A stretch of DNA of 64,000 nucleotides, from contig NC_090280.1 of NCBI RefSeq assembly GCF_037392515.1, forward strand, positions 23,379,118 to 23,443,117, given 5' to 3'. Source of the stretch: Haliotis asinina. Its lineage: Eukaryota; Mollusca; Gastropoda; Lepetellida; Haliotidae. This document shows positions 11,084 through 21,010 of this stretch, one piece after another (positions within the stretch are counted from its first letter, which is position 1; every line of letters begins with the position of its first letter). Under the pieces are notes generated by a model, which worked only from the letters and a program-made list of their open reading frames with translations, made no database searches and was not told the origin of the DNA. A program made the translations under genes and the position numbers.

Positions 11084-11267
11084 ATTTGGTGAATATCTCA
11101 CTGTGATGGCAGAGAGATTATGCCATGACTTCAGTGATGTACCTCGTGCTTCCAACAACGATGTCTTACCCCTATACGATTACGAACGACTAATGCGGGA
11201 TCAGTTCCACATCTACACGTCTCTCCATCCTTCATCTTCCTCAACAGAGGAGCACAGTACCAGGTGA
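11084..11267 (+). pseudogene. ITAM tail exon, left receptor, acceptor lost
   Basis: 184 nt with a 60-codon frame ending in TGA at 11265-11267, aligned with the intact exon at 25405-25588. The ITAM is preserved as YERLMRDQFHIYTSL at 11181-11225. The splice acceptor that reads ATTACAG in the intact copy reads ATTACAA here, and the first Cys codon is Phe. Use of the exon is therefore doubtful. Confidence 0.65.
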
Positions 11268-11575
11268 AACCTAAACTGACGGTACAGTTCCACGTCTACA
11301 CGTCTTTCCATCCTTCATCTTCCTCAACAGAGGACCACAGTGTCAGGTGAAACCTAAACTGACGGTACAGTTCCACGAGTACACGTCTTTCTATCCTTCA
11401 TCTTCCTCAACAGAGGACCACAGTACTAGGTGAAACCTAAACTGACGGTGCAGTTTCACATCTACACGTCTTTCCATCCTTCATCTTCCTCAACAGAGGA
11501 CCACAGTACTAGGTGAAACCCAAACTGACGGTACAGTTCCACATCTGGACGTGTCTCCACTTTTCAACAGAGGCT
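11202..11575 (+). repeat. 83-bp tandem repeat overlapping the ITAM exon end
   Basis: Four units at 11202, 11285, 11368 and 11451, plus a partial one at 11534. Each contains CAGTTCCACATCTACACGTC, a C/T-rich stretch, CAACAGAGGACCACAG and AGGTGA. The first unit is the coding end of the ITAM exon. The others repeat the second ITAM tyrosine, the Ser/Thr tail and the stop in the putative 3-prime UTR. The opposite arm has about two and a half units. Confidence 0.85.
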
Positions 11576-11979
11576 ATACAGTTTAACATCTCAACAAGCT
11601 AACGTTTCAGCTGACAAAACAAAAGTACTTCATTTACTAATCACCCAACAACAGGCAATGTTTGCCAAGATGCCATTTTTAACAGAGGATTGTACTGGTA
11701 TTGGTCTCTGAGCTTAACTGATGTATATCAAAGTATATTAACAACACTGATTTAGCATCAACATTCTTATTCAAGTAATAAAGTTAAAACCTTTTATTTT
11801 CGTTTCATGAAACTTATGTTATATTCCATCAACAGCGATAATGTGAAAACACAATTTTTCAATCAATATAGCTTTAACCTGTTTTATCAGAAACATTTAA
11901 CTCTTATGCTTTCTCAACACACCGATCAACATTTTATTACTCATCCGTTGTAGATATCACTGTTAGGTAATTTTAGAAA

Positions 11980-12054
11980 GTTATTACACATTGTGTAATA
12001 ACATCACGTGATGGCGTACGTATGACGTCAAAGTGTTTTATTGTTATGACGTCA
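11980..12054. promoter_or_regulatory. Perfect 11-bp hairpin and two TGACGTCA sites
   Basis: 11980-12002 is an 11+1+11 perfect inverted repeat around GTTATTACACA. Two full CREB/ATF-type palindromes TGACGTCA follow at 12023-12030 and 12047-12054, 24 bp apart. In the opposite arm one palindrome survives near 24810 and the other is mutated (TTAACGTCA). A regulatory role is only possible; it could equally be part of a MITE. Confidence 0.35.
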
Positions 12055-12200
12055 AAATGCTCATACCTCGGTTACAATAGCATTAGACCTTGCTTGACTC
12101 TCGGAAAGCTTAGTGTCATCACACTCGTTGAATTCCTAGTAAAGAAGTGATTTGCTCGATATTATTTTGCTAATGCTGGGTGAGTAATAAATAAAATACG

Positions 12201-12329
12201 AAACTGTGTCCCGTGTAACACCATATTTATGAAACTCGTGAATGGTATCGGTATCTAACGAGCGAAAGCGATTTAGATACCAAACCATTCGCTCGTTTGA
12301 TAAATAAGGTATTACATGGGACATAGTTT
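12201..12329. mobile_element. Palindromic MITE, family 1 (left arm)
   Basis: The outer 30 bp at each end (AAACTGTGTCCCGTGTAACA... and its near reverse complement) match at about 25 of 30 positions. The inner part is also self-complementary around CGAGCGAAAGCG. There is no coding capacity. Mirror copy at 24512-24640. Confidence 0.75.
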
Positions 12330-12925
12330 AGTTTTCTCTGTATATCAAACACTACACACATAATAGGATTGCACATGGTAATTTGCACATGAGCTAAATG
12401 GATGGGCTTGTCGGCTAAGGCTCCACAATTTCTTAATTCCATAAGTCATCAGTAACAGATCGGTTTCCGATTGTGATCTTTTGATTGTCAGCACCTCAAA
12501 TAAATATAATACCCATTTTCAACATACATGGACACGCGTGCACGGACACACACGCACGCACGCACGCACGCACGGACTAACACTCTCACACACGATTCAA
12601 TAAGAATCGTTAAAAATCGTTAAATCGTTGTTTTTATGTCTTCTATAAATGCTTTGAAAGTTTTACTTTAGTTTTAAATGCTGCAAATTTGATCAACCAG
12701 ATTACTTAAAACAGATGTCGAACATTGTGCAGGAATGTGCAGAATTCACAGTACTGCTATCCTACTTCCGGATTGGTATCACTCTGCCTAGAATGTATTC
12801 CTCAGGAAGTATTTGTCATAGGAGTGACGTATCGTGAGCAGTAGCTTAACACCAGCTGACATTTGAACAACTGTTAACAACCCGTTTCATGCAGATATCA
12901 GTCAACCACTCGTGTAAAAAAATAG

Positions 12926-13071
12926 AGAATCTTACTCTGGTGTTTCCTGATATCAAATATATCAACACAAGTTGATAAAGTAACAAATATCCGAGGCTTG
13001 GCAAGGATAATTTTACCTTTACCAACGGGTATTGATATAACTGATATCAGGAAACACGAGAGTGAGATTCT
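12926..13071. mobile_element. Palindromic MITE, family 2 (left arm)
   Basis: Inverted ends AGAATCTTACTCTGG...TGATATCA and TGATATCAGGAAACACGAGA flank a 90-bp AT-rich core with TTGATA words. The mirror copy is at 23763-23908, and a diverged third copy at about 59151-59289 lies in a different receptor copy. Confidence 0.75.
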
Positions 13072-16000
13072 GTTTATCATCCAAAATCATTCTTGATTAG
13101 TTTTCAGTGAAAACTGTGCATGTCTGAAGACAGCACTGCCATCAAACTTCCAGTGCATCGATGTCATAACATTGTGACATTATCGAGTTCATGACGTCAT
13201 ATCATTGTCAGGGCTTTGTGGAAAATCTACCATCAAAACGATATCTCTTAGATGTCGTCTGATCTGACACAATCCATATATCCTGCAGTACACAGTTTTG
13301 GATGATAAATGCTGAAGTTACAAATGGAATGTAAAATAACACCCTTCGAAAATGATACAGCCGTGTATTTCTGTACTGTGGCACAGAAAATGATTTTAAC
13401 TGTACGTGGTTTCAGATCGGACAAAGGCACGAGACAGTTTTCAATGGAGCTGTGCGTAATAGATCGTTAATGACCAGGAAGGAAGACGTCATTACATACT
13501 GGTTCTTAAAATATGTATTCCAACTACTTCATGTTTCCACTTACCAGTCTGTCATTACACGTCCAGTCATCAAAGACATGCTCTTCTAGCAATACCATTG
13601 CTTTCTGTTTCTTGTCTTTAATTCCTGTTTGACACTTCTCTTCCTCGGGGGTTTTGCAATTGCTAGTTTCTTGAGGTATGCTGCCAAAAGTACCCTTTCA
13701 GAAAGTATAACTTCTAGGTTTAGAATTGCAGAAGCGATGGGAGTGAGAGTCCGGTTCAAGCGAACATTTTAATCTTGCCACATGTCCTGCACTAAATATG
13801 CTATGATTCATTGTGCATATATGATACTCTAACTTAAAATTTCATGGAACATTTATATGTAAGAATATACAAAGGATTTCTGCCACATATACCCAATACT
13901 GTGTAGGTTTGTGTCGATGCCTTCACTCCAAGAAAGCTTCTACATACAAAGTTGTGAATGGTTTGTATATTTGTTACGCTCTCTAACTCAGCAAACATCA
14001 GATTCATGAAGTAAAATAGGAATAATTTTAGTGTCAAATATCTTGAATAATTGAAACGGAATTGGTATAAATCTATGTAATATCTGTCATAGTACAGTGC
14101 GAGAGAGTTAGGGAATCAGTTCGCTTGGTAAGAGGTCTGACCATACCAAATCCATACACAACATATTAGTAAAGGGAAATAAGAATGTTCTAATTATCAC
14201 CATGAATTTATTGCATATTATGTTGAAACTGATGAGGCAATATGAGTAATCCTTACCTAGTTAATGGACCAGAAACTATTTGCTTCACTTTATTCATTCT
14301 TCTGGTATTTGAGTAACCACGTGTTTCCAGAAGACTGAATTATGCATCAACTTTTTGCAATTGAATGGTTGCACCTCCCGACAGAATTAAGAGGAAATGA
14401 AATCTGGAAATAGTCCATCTTATGATTCTGTTGTGAGATGTAAAAAGGAATTTTTCAACCGATTATATGTCCTTGACAGATGAGTCAAGATCTGGCCACC
14501 ATTTTGACGTTACCAGTGAGGTCATTGAAGAAACGGTGTGTTGGTTAAGCGTTAACAAAATCTTTTACAATTAATTATTACAACATGTTCACAGAGCAAT
14601 CAGCCATTAAAGGACCTACACATGACATGTAGATTTGTTACAGATACTAGAATGGTCAGGATAATTGTTCAATTAATACTCTACACGTCACCACTGTGGA
14701 CGTTCACAGAATCTACATTTTCACAAAACAACGTAGTGTTAAGAGTCTTATATAAACAAATTTAAACATTAATGCGCAGAATACATGAACCATACGATAA
14801 AGGCTGAACCGTTGCACATCAACCTGAAGTTAGTGTAAAGGGAAACAAACAGTAAAGATATGTTCATTTGATTAAAGTTAACATAGAATAGGAACACTAA
14901 AGACTTCTCGGACTAGAAGACAGTAACGATCTATACTTGACTGAATTTACTAGACTCCCTGATTTGTGACTGTAGTCCATATTCTATTCTATTCTAGCTA
15001 TCACAGATAATCGCGTTAACAGACAAAAAAAAAAAAACTTACGATGGCGTTGTTTTGTTGTGAAATTGAGATTATGTCATGTAGTTAGGACGAAGCATCG
15101 ATGGCCAGTCGCAAGTATTCCACGAAGGCATATGTGGTAGGGGATTTGGCCCTGGGCCATATACACTCAATACAGAAAAACGCACAACGCCTTGGTTCTG
15201 TTAGCTTTAGAGATACTGGTCCCGGATATTCGTTACCAGTGTGAACTTTGACATGGTTAAGACTGAGAAGCATGGTCAGTTAGTTTTAATATCTCCAGTT
15301 TTCAATAACACATCAAATATGCTTATTCCACGATGATATATTAGAAGCAACTAATAACCAGATACGTATACAATGGCACGCACTCGAGAGATTTTTTTAC
15401 CAATTATACCAACTGCCACTTCTCACGGGAATACCACCATGTTTTAAAACAGCCACTTCAGTTTTATCCCATTTAAAATGCGTATCCCTTTCGGCAAACC
15501 ATAATGAAAACGGTTCAATCATCTCCGGACGAAACTAGATATTAGGTTTACATGTGTATTCAGTTCACATGCTATTTAGAAAGAGAATAGATATATGGCT
15601 AAGGATATATAACCCTGTCGTCAAATCAAGGCTTAACACATGAAGGTTCTCGAGTGTATATAGCTTGTACGCCATTTAACATTTTTGAAGAAACTCCTAT
15701 CCTTCCCAAAATCATTCATGGTTGATCAAATCTACAATTAGAGCATAAACTTCCCACTTTTTTATACAAACCGTGAAATCACGGGAATAAATATGCATGT
15801 CAATGTACACTATCTCTCATCAAAATCCGGCCTTTAATTCCACGGGTTTGTCTTAGGCAATTGTCCAAAATGTACGACGTTTTTTCTAAATAGATACCTA
15901 TTTTTTTCTAAAGATGCTTGAAATTATGAGATCGGAAAGAGTCACGACACAAACTGAAAGTCTGTAGATTCGTGACCTTACTATGGACGGCAGCTATAAT

Positions 16001-16079
16001 ACTAGGACACGCCATCAGCACACGAACAGTCTTTCCACGACTTGGTATGGCTGGCACGTTCCTTCCGTGCAATGCCTTT

Positions 16080-16330
16080 TATCCCCCGTCTACACCGCTA
16101 ACGCCGACTGCAGCTGGAAGTGGGTGCCAGCGACGTGATTGGTAGAGAGTGCTGTCTTCTGATGAATGTTGGATCGGTCTGTTCAGAAACGGCGGCTGGG
16201 CTTTTCGATGTATCGTAGGGTCTTCAAGGAAAGAGACGTCTTGGTATAAGGCGGCATTTGAGGCGACAGAACAACTAAAACTGTACTTTTATCGTCGGAC
16301 CTGTAGACCTCTGTAGTCCCCCTCTGTCCT
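16080..16330 (+). pseudogene. Tc1-like transposase relic
   Basis: Broken frames read DECWIGLFRNGGW and QLKLYFY, which align with the better kept relic at 40.9-41.14 kb (FIDECLDQSVQRRRQYF, GRGVMVWGAF). Those words are typical of the catalytic-core region of Tc1-family transposases. Many stops and frameshifts are present; it is not functional. Confidence 0.5.
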
Positions 16331-16789
16331 CCTGTGGAATCCCTTTAATTTCTCATTTCAGTCAGTGAACTTCTTCCTTCTTCGGGTGAACCTTGCGAGT
16401 TAATGTCTTAACATGTGGCAGTTTTAGCACTTGGGACGTTATTGAGCCATTCCATGCCGGTTTGAGAAAATACAATAAAGGCAGGAAAGAAAAAGCAGAG
16501 TATACTGAAGTGCTCCTTGCCTAATTTCTGTGAGGTGATGAAAGTCTCACGGCTCTTACCAATAACAGAATTTTGGTCGGCCTAAAACTCAAACTGAAAA
16601 CCTCATGTTTCACATTTGTCAGAAGAAACAGCACATACGGCATGAATAGTTTTCACTGCTACAAAATGTTTATAATAGCCAACTAACTATTCCAGTCGAA
16701 TATTCCAAATAACCGCTTTATTCCCTCACAATATCTTCAAACTTGTAAACTGTATTTGTAAACTGTATTATAGGCAAACAGGCCGGCAT

Positions 16790-16960
16790 AATGAATAAAA
16801 CAATCTGTCTGACTAACGAAATCTGGTGACTCGCTGACCTAGTTGAGAAATACCATGGTATTCCGATTGAGCAGGTTGATGCTCATGCTATTGATCACTA
16901 GATTGTCTGGTCCAGGCTCGATTATATACAGAGCTCTGCGATATAGCTGCAATATTACCT
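16790..16960 (-). mobile_element. 250-bp gastropod repeat, minus
   Basis: The reverse strand has GAGCCTGGACCAGACAATCTAGTGATCAA, GAGCATCAACCTGC and GTCAGCGAGTCACCAG. It is mirrored at 20100-20255 and recurs at 38520-38680. Confidence 0.75.
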
Positions 16961-17494
16961 ACCAAAAGCAGTTTTGTGAATAATCTGTCATCAACGTTAC
17001 TTGTCTGTCCATATGAATGTAAACACCTAATTAAAGGTTAAGACCTCGTAGGCATGTGTTAAAATTCAACCGGAAGTTACCGTTTTTTCTAGGGGAATAT
17101 TATCCAGCGAAACTAAATATTTCATCTCTTGAAAACAATTGTTAAAGTGCGTGATGTGTCAGTATGAATTTACCACGCTTGTAGGTAGGTCTTTGGCTTG
17201 CATTCTGTTTTGGGGCTTACGTGCATGCGGCATGTACCTGTCAGCTGAAAAGAACATTAGTTGAATTACATGAGCTTTACATGACTTTTTATAAGTGACC
17301 AGTTTTCTCTAATAAAACATTATTCAGAGAAATTAGATAGTTTGACGCCTTAATTTCTGGTTTACATATCGTTTGCTTGCCTGTATAGGTGCCATGTATC
17401 TGTCAACTTGTAATATATTGAGAGGGCTTAAATAATGTGGTTTGAATATTTATGTCAGCCTTGTTTTCATGAGTAATATTTGTTTTGAGTGCAG

Positions 17495-17843
17495 CTCTAG
17501 TCTCCATGACAACTGGATACCCATACACTGTTACACGTGTTGGTGAAGATGTTACCATGGCCATGAACCCAAACAATGTCAGCTTCTTATATTATGCATG
17601 GGTGAATGGTTCGGTATCTAAGAGACTGTTACTGGTCCAGTCCAAGTCACACCGTGTAGATGTACTCAACAGTAGTCGGCTACAGGACCAGGATCAGATA
17701 CACCGAGGAGGACTCACCATCACAGACCTGACAACTGAGGTTTACCATCTACAATGTTATTGTACAGGACGATGGTACTTACTACTGTCAGGGAAACAAT
17801 GGACAGGAAGTTACTGGATGTAGACATGTCCTCGTTGTAGCGC
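17495..17843 (+). pseudogene. Orphan V-like Ig exon, central left, frameshifted
   Basis: Good acceptor (TTTTGAGTGCAG) and donor (GTGAGTGG). It is 349 nt because five bases are missing in the segment that reads ACAGTCACACCGGC at 713-1066. After NSS the frame shifts and F-strand DAGTYYC is lost from it. No leader or downstream Ig exon follows on this strand before the palindrome axis. Confidence 0.85.
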
Positions 17844-17945
17844 GTGAGTGGAGTTAACAGAACAGTATATAAGTAAATGAATGAGCCTAAACTAAAACGT
17901 AATTAACCATACGTGTGTGTATGCGTGCGTGTGTTCATGCGTGTG

Positions 17946-19127
17946 CATGCGTGTGTAACATGACCGTTACAGACAATAACATCGGTGATTTATGGATTAA
18001 GCACGAGCCAAAATGAGTCAATGTGTTGCAATATGGAAAGAACTAGATGTCATTGAAAACTCTGAATCTGAAAAAGTTAATACAGCGTCTACAAGTACAG
18101 TTAAGTTCTCTCTGAAGTGTTGCCAAAACCTTGGTGAAAAGACACTTTGAAATGAAAAGTCAAGGGCTGTTTGAGTATAGGTAGGTTCGATTCTCCTCCT
18201 ATGAAAACTTGCTGAAGTATGTTGCATTTTTGGCATTCATGCCATAAATGGTACATTATGTGACCAGTTTATATGCTTTGCTTATAATAGTCTCAGTGCT
18301 GTAGCCTTTGTAAGGTTCTTCCTCCCTTTTTCCCTTCATCATACAATTTAACTCATGTCACTTGCTCGTCTCATGCACAGTCAAGCTCCCCACATCGCTC
18401 TTTGAAACACATTCTAACAGCAATACACATGAGGATGAACCGGACAAATGGACAAAATACATGTGGCACGAGGGTGAAAATAGTGCATTCTTTACAAACG
18501 TTAGGGTACACTTTAACACTGGTAACTCTTTTTCCGAAAGCCGCTGATCACACAAATAAATACATGATGGTAGATTTGCTTTAACAAATGAGAACACAAC
18601 CGCTGTGGTGGGATTAGGAATTCACAATATAAAGCATGAGAAATATGCGGCACTCTGAGCTCAAGGAGATCACAATGAAGAAAGACAGTTACGAACACTC
18701 TTCAAATATACAGTCGAATCAAAAACAAATTAGCAAGCTCTAACAACGAATTATTTTGGGAAACATTTTCAACTAATATCACAATTGCTACGGTTGATAA
18801 ATTAAGAAGGTATAAGAAATATCCTTCGAAATATCAAAATATTACACAGACAAGTCTAAAATACTGCGAGTGAGTAGTTGGTTGCATGGCTGTTAACACT
18901 CATAAACATTCCATATATATGGCGGCGATCTGTAAATAATCTGGACCAGACAGTCCGGTGATCAGCACCATGAGCATACATATACGCAATTGGGATACGA
19001 TGACATGTGTCAACCAAGTCAGAGAGCCTGAGTACCCGATCCCCTTAGTCGTCTTTTACGACAAGCAATGGGTAATGAAGACCAATTCCCGCCCTGATCT
19101 TCACATGTATACTTCCATCTTTAACTC
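17946..19127. other. Unmatched spacer at the palindrome centre
   Basis: Symmetry between the arms stops about 100 bp beyond each V exon (near the ACGTGTGTGTATGC tract on the left, GCATACACACACG on the right). The spacer holds a plus-strand 250-bp-family repeat at its right end and otherwise AT-rich sequence with no gene-like reading frame. Confidence 0.65.
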
Positions 19128-19128
19128 C
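18890..19128 (+). mobile_element. 250-bp gastropod repeat, plus
   Basis: Has ATATATGGCGGCGATCTGTAAATAATC, GGACCAGACAGTCCGGTGATC, ACATGTGTCAACCAAGTCAG and CCGATCCCCTTAGTCG. It follows the minus-strand V exon as the 1205-1450 copy follows the 713 V exon. Confidence 0.75.
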
Positions 19129-19225
19129 AAAAAAGCTCATGCATGCATACACACACGTATGGTTAATTACGTTTTAGTTTAGGCTCATTCATTTACTTAT
19201 ATACTGTTCTGTTAACTCCACTCAC

Positions 19226-19574
19226 GTGCTACAACGAGGACATGTCTACATCCAGTAACTTCCTGTCCATTGTTTCCCTGACAGTAGTAAGTACCATCGT
19301 CCTGTACAGTAACATTGTAGATGGTAAACCTCAGTTGTCCGGTCTGTGATGGTGAGTCATCCTCGGTGTATCTGATCCTGGTCCTGTAGCCGACTACTGT
19401 TGAGTACCTCTACACGGTGTGACTTGGACTGGACCAGTAACAGTCTCTTAGATACCGAACCATTTACCCATACATAATATAAGAAGCTGACATTGTTTGG
19501 GTTCATGGCCATGGTAACATCTTCACCAACACGTGTAACAGTGTATGGGTATCCAGTTGTCATGGAGACTAGAG
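19226..19574 (-). pseudogene. Orphan V-like Ig exon, central right, frameshifted
   Basis: Mirror image of 17495-17843, also 349 nt, with the same 5-nt deletion after the NSS codons. Acceptor GAGTGCAG and donor GTGAGTGG are kept. Sharing the lesion means it arose before the inversion or was copied between arms. Confidence 0.85.
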
Positions 19575-20759
19575 CTGCACTCAAAACAAATATTACTCAT
19601 GAAAACAAGGCTGACATAAATATTCAAGCACATTATTTAAGTCCTCTCAATATATTACAAGTTGACAGATACATGGCACCTATACAGGCAAGCAAACGAT
19701 ATGTAAAACCAGAAATTAAGGCGTCAAACTATCTAGTTTCTCTGAATAATGTTTTATTAGAGAAAACTGGTCACTTATAAAAAGTCATGTAAAGCTCATG
19801 TAATTCAACTAATGTTCTTTTCAGCTGACAGGTACATGCTGCATGCACGTAAGCCCCAAAACAGAATGTAAGCCAAAGACCTACCTACAAGCGTGGTAAA
19901 TTCATACTGACACATCACGCACTTTAACAATTGTTTTCAAGAGATGAAATTTTTAGTTTCGCTGGATAATATTTCCCTAGAAAAAAACGGTAACTTCCGG
20001 TTGAATTTTAACACATGCCTACGAGGTCTTAACCTTTAATTAGGTGTTTACATTCATATGGACAGACAAGTAACGTTGATGACAGATTATTCACAAAACT
20101 GCTTTTGGTAGGTAATATTGCAGCTATATCGCAGAGCTCTGTATATAATCGAGCCTGGACCAGACAATCTAGTGATCAATAGCATGAGCATCAACCTGCT
20201 CAATCGGAATACCATGGTATTTCTCAACCAGGTCAGCGAGTCACCAGATTTCGTTAGTCAGACAGATTGTTTTATTCATTATGCCGGCCTGTTTGCCTAT
20301 AATACAGTTTACAAATACAGTTTACAAGTTTGAAGATATTGTGAGGGAATAAAGCGGTTATTTGGAATATTCGACTGGAATAGTTAGTTGGCTATTATAA
20401 ACATTTTGTAGCAGTGAAAACTATTCATGCCGTATGTGCTGTTTCTTCTGACAAATGTGAAACACGAGGTTTTCAGTTTGAGTTTCAGGCAGACCAAAAT
20501 TCTGTTATGGGTAATGATCCCCGAGAAAGAGCCGTGAGACCTTCATCACCTCTCAGAAATTAGGCAAGGAGCACTTCAGTATACTCTGCTTTTTCTTTCC
20601 TGCTTTTATTGTATTTTCTCAAACCGGCATGGAATTGCTCAATAAAGTCCCAAGTGCTAAAACTGCCACATGTTAAGACATTAACTCGCAAGGTTCACCG
20701 GAAGAAGGAAGAAGTCCACTGACTGAAATGAGAAATTAAAGGGATTCCACAGGAGGACA

Positions 20760-21010
20760 GAGGGGGACTACAGAGGTCTACAGGTCCGACGATAAAAGTA
20801 CAGTTTTAGTTGTTCTGTCGCCACAAATGCCGCCTTATACCAAGACGTCTCTTTCCGTGAAGACCCTCCGAGACATCGATAAACCCAGCCGCCGTTTCTG
20901 AACAGACTGATCCAACATTCATCAGTAGACAGCACTCTCTACCAATCACGTCGCTGCCACCCACTTCCAGTTGCAGTCGGCGTTAACGGTGTAGACGGGG
21001 GGTCAATGTC
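20760..21010 (-). pseudogene. Tc1-like transposase relic (mirror copy)
   Basis: Reverse complement of the relic at 16080-16330, with the same broken DECWI-like and QLKLYF-like words. Not functional. Confidence 0.5.

Larger units (their letters stand above)
534..11267 (+). pseudogene. IgSF receptor with ITAM tail, left copy, disabled
   Basis: Full exon series for a membrane IgSF receptor: leader 534-576, V-like Ig 713-1066, Ig2 1821-2098, Ig3 5049-5306, TM1 6211-6333, tail cassettes 8265-8738 and 9086-9500, TM2 9994-10109, 16-nt exon 10724-10739, ITAM exon 11084-11267. Exon borders and phases match the other copies. It is disabled relative to the minus-strand copy at 25-38 kb. Ig2 has a 22-nt deletion, TM2 lacks one base and hits TGA, and the acceptor of the ITAM exon reads CAA instead of CAG. 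A leader-V protein, or isoforms that skip the broken exons, could still be made. Sequencing error is an alternative for the single-base change but is unlikely for all three. Family membership is clear; ligand and exact orthology are unknown. Confidence 0.75.
13100..17494 (+). other. Duplicated non-coding flank upstream of V exon (copy 1)
   Basis: No host exon recognised. From about 13.9 kb to the V exon the sequence recurs inverted at 19.58-23.2 kb, and again, more diverged, at 37.98-42.6 kb. In all three it lies upstream of a V exon. It includes a Tc1-like relic and a 250-bp-family repeat, both present in each copy. Confidence 0.6.
5049..17945 (+). repeat. Left arm of large inverted duplication
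   Basis: Exons, MITEs, SINEs, microsatellites and intron sequence appear in the same order, reversed and complemented, at 19128-32045. The end-sum of paired exon borders is nearly constant (about 36660-37095) and equals 37069 for the central V exons. Identity looks high by eye, with many small indels. Beyond Ig3, only exons remain recognisably paired. Confidence 0.85.
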
